Part shown: positions 7,881 to 17,676 of the stretch, piece by piece
Numbering within the stretch: position 1 is the stretch's first letter
Layout: every line of letters starts with the position of its first letter
Source: Acetohalobium arabaticum DSM 5501
GTDB taxonomy: Bacteria > Bacillota > Halanaerobiia > Halobacteroidales > Acetohalobiaceae
Direction: 5' to 3'
DNA: 64,000 nucleotides
NCBI RefSeq assembly: GCF_000144695.1
Contig: NC_014378.1
Span: 1,367,833 to 1,431,832 of the forward strand
Notes under the pieces: generated by a model
Seen by the model: the letters and a program-made list of their open reading frames with translations, nothing else
Told to the model about the DNA's origin: nothing
The model's database searches: none
Translations under genes and position numbers: made by a program

Positions 7881-8867
7881 CTAAACCTCTTTCTGTAGAA
7901 TACTATCCAGCAACTTGACGCCATTCTCTACATCACTATAATCCACTACTTCGCTTGGAGTATGAATATAACGAGCCGGAATGGATAAGACTCCAGTCGG
8001 TACTCCCTTACGTGTTAGATGAATACTACCGGCATCAGTACCACCAAACTCCAAAACCTCCAACTGATAAGAAATCTCTTGTTCTTCAGCCGTCGATACC
8101 ATTAAATCTTTAACTTTAGGATGGGTAATCACCGATCTATCCTTAACCTTAATTGCTGGTCCTTCTCCTAACGAAACCGCCATTCTTCTTGACTCTGGTG
8201 TATCACCAGTGCCGGTTACATCAACTGCAATCCCTAAGTCAGGATTGATTCCAAAAGCTGAAGTCTGGGCTCCTCTAATTCCCACTTCTTCTTGAACAGT
8301 AAAAACAAAATAAGTATCATTAGCTAAAGTCGAGAGATTCTTAATAGTTTCAATTAAAAGAGCACAGCCGGCTCTATTATCCAGCGATTTAGCAAGCAAC
8401 CTATCGCCTAAATCAGAAAATTCACGTTTATAGGTAGCCACATCACCGATATTAATTTCTTCTTTTACGTCCTCTTTACTATCTAACCCTACATCAATAT
8501 ACATCTTGCTGAACCTTAATTTTTTAATGCTATCTAACTCCTCTTTACTAATAACTCCTTCTAAACCATTTCCAAAAATCACCCTCTCTCCCAATAAGAT
8601 ATAAGGCGAAACACCGCCGACATTAGAAAATCTAATGAATCCATCTTCATCAATATGGGTAACTATCAAGCCTATCTCATCCATATGGGCGGCCAGCATT
8701 ACCTTTTTATCACTGCTTCCTTCCTTATAAGTAATTAAATTTCCCAACTTATCTACTCTAATCTCATCCACTTCATCTTCAAGCTCAGATCTAATTAAGT
8801 TTCTTATCTCTTCTTCATGACCGGAAGGTCCATAAGCTTCTGTTAGACGTTTAATTATCTCTTTCAA
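7881..8867 (-). CDS. M42 family metallo-aminopeptidase (copy 3 of the tandem)
   Basis: A 328-aa M42 (FrvX/CelM/PepA-type) aminopeptidase, a cytoplasmic two-metal enzyme that normally forms dodecameric shells and trims peptides. Metal and catalytic residues are visible as AAHMDEIGL (H61, D63), KSLDNRAG, VQEEVGIRG, IAVDVTGTGD and YIHTPSE. It starts at TTG with GGAGGT 7 nt upstream. The first 17 nt overlap the end of the neighbouring M42 gene. It is last in transcription order of three adjacent divergent copies. Substrate preference (Glu, Leu or Lys peptidase) cannot be assigned. Confidence 0.92.
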   Translation of the reverse strand: MKEIIKRLTEAYGPSGHEEEIRNLIRSELEDEVDEIRVDKLGNLITYKEGSSDKKVMLAAHMDEIGLIVTHIDEDGFIRFSNVGGVSPYILLGERVIFGNGLEGVISKEELDSIKKLRFSKMYIDVGLDSKEDVKEEINIGDVATYKREFSDLGDRLLAKSLDNRAGCALLIETIKNLSTLANDTYFVFTVQEEVGIRGAQTSAFGINPDLGIAVDVTGTGDTPESRRMAVSLGEGPAIKVKDRSVITHPKVKDLMVSTAEEQEISYQLEVLEFGGTDAGSIHLTRKGVPTGVLSIPARYIHTPSEVVDYSDVENGVKLLDSILQKEV

Positions 8868-9888
8868 GACTAATACCTCCTTGGGCTAATTTTACAGAAA
8901 ATTTATCAACTAAATCGTGAGTCGTTTGATAATCATCCAGATTTAACATAGAAGCAGGCGAATGTATATAGCGTACCGGAACAGAGATAACTGCCGTTGG
9001 AATTCCTTCTTTTGAGAGATGAACCCGGCCGGCATCAGTTCCCGCAGCTGTAGACTTTCTGAACTGATAATCTATTTCCTCTTTTTCAGCTACAGTAATA
9101 ATCTCCTGCAGCAGACTGCGGTTAGGAATTATTGTAGCATCCATTATAGTTAACGCAGGTCCTTCTCCAACTGTAGTAGAGTAGGCATGTTCCTTACTTT
9201 CCGGCACATCAGAGGCAGTAGTCCCCTCTAAAACTAAAGCTAAATCAGGTTCAAGATCATAGACAGCCGGACCTGCTCCTCTAAGTCCAACTTCCTCCTG
9301 TACAGAAAAGATACCATAAACAGGAAAATTATAATTCTGCTTGAGTAACTTAATTAATAATGAACAGCCGACTCGGTCATCAAAGGCTTTTCCTTTTACT
9401 GTCTTGTCATTTAACTGAGAAAACTTCGTACTAAAAGTAGCAGTATCACCTATCTGGACCAACTTCTTAGCAGCCTGTTCATCCTTAGCCCCAATATCAA
9501 TATATAGCTGCTTAATCCGAAGCGGTTTTCTGCGTTCAGCAGGCTTCTGTAAATGAATTGCTTTAGCACCAATCACGCCTGGAACTTTATCATCACCGAT
9601 TACTACCTGTTTTGAAACCAGAATTCTTTTATCGACAGCCCCTACTGGTTTGAAGCTTAAAAGACCATTCTTTTCTATATTTGTAATCATTAAACCAATT
9701 TCATCCATATGGGCCGCTACCAGTAATGTTGGTAAAGACGGATTACCTTCTTTATAAGTAATCAAATTGCCCAACGCATCAGTCTTGACTTCATCAACAT
9801 AATCGGCTACTTCTTCTTTAATAAGATCTCTTACTTCATCTTCTGCCCCTGAAATTCCTACTGCCTCAGATAACTTACCTAAAAGCAT
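8851..9888 (-). CDS. M42 family metallo-aminopeptidase (copy 2 of the tandem)
   Basis: A 345-aa M42 peptidase. Its motifs are AAHMDEIGLM, KAFDDRVG, VQEEVGLRG and YIHSPAS. The metal-ligand Asp of the other two copies (AVDVT, VIDVG) is Glu here (VLEGTTASD), a substitution also known in some family members. An extra PAERRKPLRIKQLYIDIGA-like segment in the PDZ-like insertion domain (about 118-140) is shared with copy 1. The start is ATG with GGAGGG 6 nt upstream. It overlaps both neighbours (10 nt upstream, 17 nt downstream), so all three are co-translated. It could form mixed complexes with its neighbours, which is speculation. Confidence 0.92.
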   Translation of the reverse strand: MLLGKLSEAVGISGAEDEVRDLIKEEVADYVDEVKTDALGNLITYKEGNPSLPTLLVAAHMDEIGLMITNIEKNGLLSFKPVGAVDKRILVSKQVVIGDDKVPGVIGAKAIHLQKPAERRKPLRIKQLYIDIGAKDEQAAKKLVQIGDTATFSTKFSQLNDKTVKGKAFDDRVGCSLLIKLLKQNYNFPVYGIFSVQEEVGLRGAGPAVYDLEPDLALVLEGTTASDVPESKEHAYSTTVGEGPALTIMDATIIPNRSLLQEIITVAEKEEIDYQFRKSTAAGTDAGRVHLSKEGIPTAVISVPVRYIHSPASMLNLDDYQTTHDLVDKFSVKLAQGGISLERDN

Positions 9889-10937
9889 CTTAATCCCTCC
9901 ACAAACTCAGCGTCAACCTGATTAATAAAGTTAGCCAACAGGCGACCAGCCTGTTTAATATCTGTTAAATCCAAAGTTTCTACCGAAGTATGCATATAGC
10001 GAAGAGGAATCGAAATTAAAGCAGTGGGAATGCCGCTTCTCGTAACCTGAACAGCAAAGGCATCTGTCCCGCGAGGAGTAGTTTCAGCATTAATTTGATA
10101 AGGAATCTCATATTCATTAGCTATCTCTTTTAACTTTTTATGCAATTTAGGATGTATCTGGGGGCCTAAAACAATTACTGGCCCATCACCTAACTTGGCT
10201 GTATCCTCCTCAGAAGTACCCGGCATCTTGCCATGGCCGACATCGATTACAATTCCGATATCAGGTACAATTCCGTAGGTGCTGGTAGTTGCTCCTCTGA
10301 CTCCTACTTCTTCCTGTACAGTAGCCGTCGGATAGACATCAGCTGTATGATGTAAACGCTGCAGCTCCTTTAGACATTCCAGTATTACCGTCACACCTGA
10401 TCTATCATCCAATGCTTTACCGCTAACTCTGTTACCATCTAACTCACTAAACCGACGTTCAATCACTGCTAAGTCTCCAACAGAAACTAAGTCAGTTACT
10501 TCTTTATTATCTCGACCTACATCTATATACATATCCTCTATCTTAACTGCCTTATTTCTCTCCTCCTTTTCCTGAACATGAGGCGGTTTAGCTCCAATAA
10601 TCCCCTTAATAGCCTTCTTACCATATATAGTTACCTCTTGTCCAACAAGGGTTCGCTGATCAATTCCACCTACAGTAGTAAACTTAATAAATCCATCATC
10701 ATCTATATCTTTAACCATTAAACCAATTTCATCCATATGAGCAGCCAACATAATCTGGAGCTTATCTTTTCTTTTATCTTCTCCTTCTTTTAAAGCAATT
10801 AAATTACCTAATGTATCAGTCTTGATTTCATCAGTATAATCACTGAAGCTCCCTCTTATAATTTCTGCAACTTTTTCTTCTCTACCTGAAACTCCAGTAT
10901 AACCGGATAATTTCTCAAGAAAATCTCTATTTTCCAA
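9879..10937 (-). CDS. M42 family metallo-aminopeptidase (copy 1 of the tandem)
   Basis: A 352-aa M42 peptidase, first of the three-gene tandem. Motifs are AAHMDEIGLMV, KALDDRSG, VQEEVGVRG, IVIDVGHG and YMHTSVE. The start chosen is TTG at 10937, because GGGAGGA (10944-10950) lies 7 nt before it; a TTG six codons earlier would place the ribosome binding site inside the coding region. The gene is divergent from the VanW-like gene. Together with the next two copies it forms an overlapping operon that probably also feeds the malic-enzyme-like gene 36 bp downstream. Peptide scavenging or osmolyte recycling is plausible, not shown. Confidence 0.92.
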   Translation of the reverse strand: MENRDFLEKLSGYTGVSGREEKVAEIIRGSFSDYTDEIKTDTLGNLIALKEGEDKRKDKLQIMLAAHMDEIGLMVKDIDDDGFIKFTTVGGIDQRTLVGQEVTIYGKKAIKGIIGAKPPHVQEKEERNKAVKIEDMYIDVGRDNKEVTDLVSVGDLAVIERRFSELDGNRVSGKALDDRSGVTVILECLKELQRLHHTADVYPTATVQEEVGVRGATTSTYGIVPDIGIVIDVGHGKMPGTSEEDTAKLGDGPVIVLGPQIHPKLHKKLKEIANEYEIPYQINAETTPRGTDAFAVQVTRSGIPTALISIPLRYMHTSVETLDLTDIKQAGRLLANFINQVDAEFVEGLRCF

Positions 10938-10967
10938 ACTTAGTCCTCCCTTCAAAATTTTAAATTA

Positions 10968-10995
10968 TTGGATACAGAATTATCGAATATATAAT
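10968..10995 (+). promoter_or_regulatory. Probable promoter of the VanW-like gene
   Basis: TTGGAT (10968-10973), a 16-bp spacer and a perfect TATAAT (10990-10995), 45 bp before the ATG, in the short divergent intergenic region. Confidence 0.45.
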
Positions 10996-11040
10996 CAGCT
11001 CCATACTGATAATAAGATTAACATTTTAAGGGGGCATACT

Positions 11041-11748
11041 ATGAAGAACAAAACTCTACAGAGTATAATTCTAATTATTATATTATTCCTTCTACCGCTT
11101 ATACTTAACAGTACAGATCCAAATTATCATAAATCAAAAATAAAAAGAAATATTAAAATTAAACTAAAGAACCAAAAATTTAATCTTTTTTCAACTATAA
11201 ATTTTCCAAACCAGAATACTCTCCAGCTTAATGTAAATAAAACTTCTAAACAGGTCAGCCTTTTGAGCATCTATACAACTCCTCTTAAAGATGATAATCC
11301 TCAGCGAACCAATAATATTAGAATTGCCTTACAAAAATTAAATAACAGAATAATTCAGCCCCAAGAAGAATTTTCATTTAACCAACAGATTGGTAATCTA
11401 ACTCCAGAAAATGGTTATCAACCGGCTCCAGCTATTATTAATAACCGTCTCCAGCCGGCCTACGGGGGTGGAGTCTGTCAGGCTTCTTCCACTTTATATA
11501 ATACTCTACTACAAGCTGAATTAAAAATCACAGAAAGACATCCCCACTCTTCTCCAGTTGATTATGTGCCACAAGACAGGGATGCTACTATAGTTCCAAA
11601 TGTTAAAGATTTAAAATTCAAGAATAACAAAGAATCCCCCATCCTGATCAGAAGTGAAATTCTTGAAAACAAGGTAGTTATCTTCTTATTTAAAATTCAT
11701 AATTCTGAGTATAGTTTAAATCGACTGAATAAATCCTATTCATTCTGA
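11041..11748 (+). CDS. VanW-like domain protein, membrane-anchored
   Basis: A 235-aa protein with an N-terminal hydrophobic segment (about 8-23) that acts as a signal or anchor, and a C-terminal VanW-like domain (about 75-225). Conserved VanW features are LNNRIIQPQEEFSFNQ, GYQPAPAI, the glycine-rich YGGGVCQASSTLYNT and the following HSSPVDYVPQDRDATI. VanW proteins are found in some glycopeptide-resistance clusters and many Clostridia, probably acting on the cell envelope; the biochemistry is unknown. No resistance partners (vanH, A, X, R, S) are nearby. The protein is unusually rich in Asn, Lys and Gln, as are other plus-strand genes here. The start is ATG with AAGGGGG upstream. Confidence 0.87.
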   Translation: MKNKTLQSIILIIILFLLPLILNSTDPNYHKSKIKRNIKIKLKNQKFNLFSTINFPNQNTLQLNVNKTSKQVSLLSIYTTPLKDDNPQRTNNIRIALQKLNNRIIQPQEEFSFNQQIGNLTPENGYQPAPAIINNRLQPAYGGGVCQASSTLYNTLLQAELKITERHPHSSPVDYVPQDRDATIVPNVKDLKFKNNKESPILIRSEILENKVVIFLFKIHNSEYSLNRLNKSYSF

Positions 11749-11753
11749 TTTGC

Positions 11754-12746
11754 TTAAATATACAATAATAAAAGAATAATTATAATTACTAACAGAAGAA
11801 ACAACAATATTAAACCTATAGGGAAACCCAGCTCAAATCCTATATTGGTTTCTTCCTGTTTATCTCTTAACGCTATCTTTATCTCTCCCTTAACTAACAA
11901 TTTCCCGTAAATTTTAGGTCCAAACTCCAACATCAAGGTATATCGGTCCGATTGTTCATTAAAATGAATATCTGTAATCTTACCCACAGCAACGCCCTTT
12001 TCTTCAGTACTGATTAGTTCTGCTAAATAACGACCTACTTCCCGTTCATCAATAATTCTGACTAAAATCTCATCTCCTATCTCCAGCTCCTTAACTTTAC
12101 ATCCTTTAATTGCTGAAATAACCGGAACAGACTTAAGATAAATAGATAACTGCATATTTTCTGTTTCTTCTTCCTCATCTTCCTTATTATCATCAAATTC
12201 AACTGTTGTCTTTCGAGCTAACTGTGTTTTGGTCAATAAACCTGTTCCAATCTCTAACTCAATCTTCTTATTAAAAATAGGATTTAGAAGGTCCCGGATC
12301 ATTCCTTTGATCCCTGGCAGACAGTCCTCTTTAACATTAGTAAATAATTCAAACAGCTGGGCTGAATTCAGTTCATCAGTAAAAGAATTTCTAATATCTT
12401 TATCATATGTAGTTCCGCTTCCTTCTTTAACCTCTTCAATTGTCCTATCAAAGACTTTATTATTAATATCTACCCCTATACTCCACAGCTCCCGTTTGTA
12501 AGTAGTAATTACATTTAGCCTTAATATTTCTCCCTCCTTGCCATTACCAATTAAATTAACTAAGCCATAAACCTTATTACTTCCTTCAGTTTCAAACTTA
12601 ATATGTAAAGCAAAGAATGGTTTATCTACATAATCAACCATCTGCAACGCTTCTTCAATATCTCCCTCAGCCAAATCCAGAGCTAACTCTGCTTCTGTTT
12701 CATCAAGATCACTATTCTCTTGAATCACCTGTATTTTGGAATCCAT
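11754..12746 (-). CDS. Tail-anchored protein with N-terminal UBA-like domain, unknown function
   Basis: A 330-aa protein that I cannot assign to a named family. Residues 1-40 look like a UBA/TS-N-type three-helix domain (VIQENSDLDETEAELALDL then DIEEALQMV), as in EF-Ts and NAC. Residues 40-300 alternate beta-rich segments with an acidic linker (DDNKEDEEEETEN, about 196-208). The C-terminus (about 305-330) is one very hydrophobic helix with only a couple of residues beyond it, so the bulk should face the cytoplasm as a tail-anchored protein. It lies between the VanW-like gene (convergent, 5 bp apart) and the UPF0182 gene. The ribosome site (AGGTG) is weak. Confidence 0.65.
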   Translation of the reverse strand: MDSKIQVIQENSDLDETEAELALDLAEGDIEEALQMVDYVDKPFFALHIKFETEGSNKVYGLVNLIGNGKEGEILRLNVITTYKRELWSIGVDINNKVFDRTIEEVKEGSGTTYDKDIRNSFTDELNSAQLFELFTNVKEDCLPGIKGMIRDLLNPIFNKKIELEIGTGLLTKTQLARKTTVEFDDNKEDEEEETENMQLSIYLKSVPVISAIKGCKVKELEIGDEILVRIIDEREVGRYLAELISTEEKGVAVGKITDIHFNEQSDRYTLMLEFGPKIYGKLLVKGEIKIALRDKQEETNIGFELGFPIGLILLFLLLVIIIILLLLYI

Positions 12747-12823
12747 CTAACCACACCTTACCTTGCTATATGTTTATATTTTATTTCTTGGTTCTTGCAT
12801 AATATTCCTTTATCAAAAAGAAA

Positions 12824-12861
12824 TAAAAAAGCAAAGACTAACCTACAGAGCCAGCCTTTGC
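12824..12861 (-). terminator. Rho-independent terminator of the UPF0182 gene
   Basis: A 9-bp stem (12831-12839 with 12853-12861, one G-U pair, 13-nt loop) followed on the minus strand by a T6 run, 32 bp after the stop codon. Confidence 0.75.
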
Positions 12862-12893
12862 CTAATTTAATACATCTATCTTTTTCACTTAAA

Positions 12894-15626
12894 TTATTCA
12901 GTTTCACTTTTTAAATCTTCTAAGATTGATCTTAATTCTTCAATTGCTTCACCGTATTCAGTCCAGTTTCCCTCCTGAAGATTAGTCTGAGCTTCATTAT
13001 AAAGCTCTAAGGCACGTTCAGTTAAATTCTGCACTCCAATTATTTCCTGTTCTATTTCTTCCTCTGGTACATCAGGTGCATCAGCTTCACCTTCAAATAG
13101 TTTAGCAAAAGCTAAATCTAGATTACGGGCCATGACTACTCGATTACCATCCGAAACAATAACCCGCTTCATTTCCGGAAGATCACTTTGATCAGACTGG
13201 AGATAGATCGGTTCTACATATAAAATCGAATCCTCAATCGGAATAACCAGCAGATTACCCCGTATTACTCTTGAACCTTTCTGGTCCCAGAGACTAAGCT
13301 GGCGAGAAATGGTTGAATTCTGATCTATCCTCGACTCAATCTGCATCGGCCCATAGATTAAGCGCTGCTTAGGAAACTTATAAAGTAATAACTTACCATA
13401 ATCCTCCTGATCAGATCTAGCTGCCAACCAGGAAATCATATTATTCTTTCTGTTAGGAGTAAAAGGCTGCATCAAAAGAAACTCTTCTTCCTTGTGTTCA
13501 GGAAGCTGCATAATTGTATAGTACGGCTGCATCTCAACAGTATTTCCGGCTAGCTTCTCAGTAGGAATCTTCCATAAATCCTCCTTATTATAAAATACAG
13601 TCGGATTAGTCATATGATAGGTACTATATAACTGAGTCTGAATTTTGAATAAATCCTCCGGATATCTAATATGATTCTTTAAATCGTCAGACATCTCGGC
13701 AAACGGCTTAAATAACTCAGGGAATATCTTACTATAGGTCTGAACTAATGGATCAGAATCATCAATAATATAGAAATTAGTCTCTCCCGTATAGGCATCA
13801 ATAACCACCTTCACTGAATTTCGAATATAGTTAAGGGAATTATTATAAGGCTCAGAATAAGGATACATATCAGTAGTAGTATAAGCATCCTGCATCCAGT
13901 ATAACTTCCCATCATCACCTATAACCATATAAGGGTCACTATCATAACTTAAGAAAGGAGCAATCTTATTAACCCGCTGTTGAATATTACGATAGAAAAG
14001 CAAGCGGCTCTCACTGCTGATATCACCATTTAAAATCATCTTAGCACTACTGAATCTAGAAGCGAAAGCTAACTGCTTAATAATCGAATCTAACTGAACT
14101 CCACCTGAACCCTGATAAGTATTATAAGCATTCTGGTCCCCCATCGGATAATCAAATTCTTGTTCTTGATTATTGGCTACAACATAGTTATTAGTCTGTT
14201 CTCCATAATAAATTCTGGGCTCAGTAATATTTAAATCCGTCTCCGATTTAGGAGGTATATTCTTAATTAAAAAGTCAGGCAACCCCTCAGGACTAACACG
14301 ATTGGCTAAGTTCATAGCTACACCAAAACCATGTGTGTACTTCAACTTACGGTTAATCCAAGTGTTAGCTCGACTCGGCAGTTGATCCTGATTTAATTCT
14401 CTCGGTGACAACATTACCTGACGATATTCTCCATCGATCTCATACCGGTCGATATCAATATCAGCAAAATTATAATAGAGTCTCATCTCCTGTAGCTGAC
14501 TATAAGTCGATTTTAGAGGCCGGCTATCCCAGAGTCTAATATTGCTAATTGTTTCCGGATTATTCTCAATATCCTCATATCTTAATTTCCCTTGTACGGG
14601 ATAAGGACTTTCTTCAATTTCATCTAAATTATATGCTTCTTTAGTCATCTGAATATTATACTTAATATAAGGCCGCTCTTTAGTCAATTCATTAGGCTCT
14701 ACATTAAACTGCTGAATTATCTGTGGATAGATACTGCCTAATAGAATTGAAGCAACCAGTAAAACTATTATTCCTCCAAAAACCAACTTTAAATTCTTGG
14801 TAAAAATATTGATAATCATAAACACAGCTACTAAAGCTGCTAGTACAGCTAAAACATTTAAAGCAAATAAGCTGGCATTCACATCAGTATAACTGGCTCC
14901 AAAGGCAACTCCCCGGGTAGAATAAAGCAGATCATACCTGGATAATAGATAGCCCCAGGCCTTAAGCAGCATAAATAATGCTACTAAGACAGAAAGATGG
15001 TATTTAGCCCGCGAACCCTGCGTAATATTCCGCGTCAATAGCTGTTTAGAATTAATGAATAGATAAATTACAGCTGATAACACACCACTAACCACTAATA
15101 AAATAGTTAATAATTGATAAATAAACTTATAGAATGGTAATTCAAAAATATAAAAACCGATATCATTATTAAAGATAGGATCAGTAATATTAAATGGAGT
15201 ACTATTTAGAAATTCCTTTACTATCCGCCAGACATCGGAACTGATCGAACTAAACAACAGACTAACCAGAATACTGACCCCTAAAAACACCCAGGTTAAA
15301 TTTCTACTAGTAACCAATTCTAAAAATGAATTTCTCTGGTCTGCCAACGGATCATCAATATATTCCACATTTTCTTCTCTCTGCTTATAATCTAAAATTT
15401 CTTTCTTAGTAATCAACAGATTGATAAAAACAAAGACAGTAAAAAAGAGCATAATCCCTAACTTAATCCAGATATTAGTAAAAAAGATTGTTTTGAAGAC
15501 TGATAGGTACTCTATACTGCTAAACCAAAGCCAATCAGTATAAAAATTAATCCCTAATAAAGCAAGCGAACCAAGAATTAATCCCGCAATAACTATTATA
15601 AAAATTATTCTCCTTATCGAATTCAA
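12894..15626 (-). CDS. UPF0182 family large membrane protein
   Basis: A 910-aa protein of the UPF0182 (COG1615) family, found in Firmicutes, Actinobacteria and Cyanobacteria without an assigned function. About seven transmembrane segments lie in the first 310 residues (for example 7-29, 51-71, 100-125). A large presumably extracytoplasmic domain follows, with family blocks such as YTHGFGVAMNLANRVSPEG, PRIYYGEQTNNYVV, DSDPYMVIGDDGKLYWMQD and RKNNMISWLAARSD. The C-terminus is acidic (about 845-910). The length is typical of the family. It is a single gene with its own terminator, and the start is ATG. Proposed envelope roles remain unproven. Confidence 0.92.
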   Translation of the reverse strand: MNSIRRIIFIIVIAGLILGSLALLGINFYTDWLWFSSIEYLSVFKTIFFTNIWIKLGIMLFFTVFVFINLLITKKEILDYKQREENVEYIDDPLADQRNSFLELVTSRNLTWVFLGVSILVSLLFSSISSDVWRIVKEFLNSTPFNITDPIFNNDIGFYIFELPFYKFIYQLLTILLVVSGVLSAVIYLFINSKQLLTRNITQGSRAKYHLSVLVALFMLLKAWGYLLSRYDLLYSTRGVAFGASYTDVNASLFALNVLAVLAALVAVFMIINIFTKNLKLVFGGIIVLLVASILLGSIYPQIIQQFNVEPNELTKERPYIKYNIQMTKEAYNLDEIEESPYPVQGKLRYEDIENNPETISNIRLWDSRPLKSTYSQLQEMRLYYNFADIDIDRYEIDGEYRQVMLSPRELNQDQLPSRANTWINRKLKYTHGFGVAMNLANRVSPEGLPDFLIKNIPPKSETDLNITEPRIYYGEQTNNYVVANNQEQEFDYPMGDQNAYNTYQGSGGVQLDSIIKQLAFASRFSSAKMILNGDISSESRLLFYRNIQQRVNKIAPFLSYDSDPYMVIGDDGKLYWMQDAYTTTDMYPYSEPYNNSLNYIRNSVKVVIDAYTGETNFYIIDDSDPLVQTYSKIFPELFKPFAEMSDDLKNHIRYPEDLFKIQTQLYSTYHMTNPTVFYNKEDLWKIPTEKLAGNTVEMQPYYTIMQLPEHKEEEFLLMQPFTPNRKNNMISWLAARSDQEDYGKLLLYKFPKQRLIYGPMQIESRIDQNSTISRQLSLWDQKGSRVIRGNLLVIPIEDSILYVEPIYLQSDQSDLPEMKRVIVSDGNRVVMARNLDLAFAKLFEGEADAPDVPEEEIEQEIIGVQNLTERALELYNEAQTNLQEGNWTEYGEAIEELRSILEDLKSETE

Positions 15627-15727
15627 AGTATCCCTCCTCTTTAAGTCATTTCTACCTTTAGGTATTTTTCCCTTTTTATAGTCTGGGATAATTCCCTACT
15701 TATTATGCAGGCCAACTAATAAAATGT

Positions 15728-15764
15728 TAAAAAAAGAAGCAGAGGAAATAATCCCCTGCTTCTT
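15728..15764 (-). terminator. Terminator closing the acs operon
   Basis: A 12-bp stem (15734-15745 with 15753-15764, 7-nt loop, one G-U pair) followed on the minus strand by a T-rich tract. It lies 24 bp after the acsE stop codon. It is the strongest terminator hairpin in the acs region and marks the operon's 3' end. Confidence 0.88.
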
Positions 15765-15787
15765 TAAAGCACTTCAATTTATCTTTA

Positions 15788-16579
<792 letters not shown>

Positions 16580-16617
16580 TTAATTTAACCCCCTTAATTT
16601 TATTTAAATCCTAAATT

Positions 16618-17595
16618 TTACTCATAGGAACTTTCAGTCATTAACTCTTCAATACCTGCTTCAATATTTTCTTTAGACTCTGGATGACGGGCAACTAAGA
16701 TATCAGCACCACCTTGCAACACTGTAGTGCCCATTGCAGTTTCCCACTGGATACCTCGAGTGCTTAACTCACCCCAACCTGGCTTTTCTTCTTCAGAAGC
16801 TTGAGTTTCTTTTACATCCCAGGCTTCTTCACCGATGAAATTAATCATTGGCATTGCCAGCATATCATCATCACGCAAAGCTCCTAATCGAATTCTTTCC
16901 ATTACAGAATAAGAGTACTCCATTCCATAACCTAAGCTACTTACTAATGGATCAATAACAATTTGGTTTGTTTTTACTTTCATATCTGTAAGTAAGATAT
17001 TCAACTGCTTACAGATATTCATGTCTACTGGTGATTGAGCAATCACATTATGGTCATGGACCATACAAGCAGCAGCAATTGTGGAATGATTCTCTTCTTC
17101 AGCAAAGCCGATTAATAGATTTTCTCCTTCTGCAGCCTCTGCAGCAGCCTTTAAAATTTCATTATCTTTCTCTTCATCGCCACAGCCGAGGATAATTAAC
17201 GGTACTCCTACTGCATCTAATACTTCTTCTACTGTTTCAGCAATTTCTTCTGCAGATCGATCCTGACCAATTGGATCAGCACTAGTTAATCGCAAAGCAA
17301 TTAATTCAGCACCATATTCTTCAACACATTTTTTAGCCCATTTAGCAGGATCATCCCAGACATCACCCCAAACTTCAGCTAATGGCTCAGGCCAATCCTT
17401 CGGCTCTTCATCAAGAATTTCCAGAGCTACAACTGGCTTATTAGGAATTTCCCCCTCAAAGTGTAAAAATGGTAACGTAGTTTCTCCTCCTACTGTAACC
17501 GTAGAAGTTCTAGTTCCTCCTTCTTCTTCTGTAGCACCAATAGTTAGTTCTTCTACTTGACCATCCCAATTCTGTTTTGCTATTTCAACTGCCAT
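16618..17595 (-). CDS. acsD: Corrinoid Fe-S protein small subunit (CODH/ACS delta)
   Basis: The 325-aa small subunit of the corrinoid iron-sulfur protein. It forms a TIM-barrel heterodimer with AcsC and carries the methylated cobalamin between AcsE and acetyl-CoA synthase. Recognisable blocks are FLHFEGEIPNKPVVALEI, WGDVWDDPAKWAKKC, LIALRLTSADP, LLIGFAEEENHSTIAAAC, IVIDPLVSSLGYGMEYSYSVMERIRL and TAMGTTVLQGGADILV. It is strikingly acidic, with Glu and Asp clusters near both termini, as expected of halophile cytoplasmic enzymes. The start is ATG with AGGAG 8 nt upstream. A short AT-rich hairpin (17647-17654 with 17664-17671) separates it from the cooC-type gene upstream. Confidence 0.96.
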   Translation of the reverse strand: MAVEIAKQNWDGQVEELTIGATEEEGGTRTSTVTVGGETTLPFLHFEGEIPNKPVVALEILDEEPKDWPEPLAEVWGDVWDDPAKWAKKCVEEYGAELIALRLTSADPIGQDRSAEEIAETVEEVLDAVGVPLIILGCGDEEKDNEILKAAAEAAEGENLLIGFAEEENHSTIAAACMVHDHNVIAQSPVDMNICKQLNILLTDMKVKTNQIVIDPLVSSLGYGMEYSYSVMERIRLGALRDDDMLAMPMINFIGEEAWDVKETQASEEEKPGWGELSTRGIQWETAMGTTVLQGGADILVARHPESKENIEAGIEELMTESSYE

Positions 17596-17676
17596 TTTAT
17601 ACTCTCCTTTCTTTAGTTAAATTTTTAATTAACATAGCTATTTTATAATTAAGATTAAAAGACTCTTAATTGGCTG

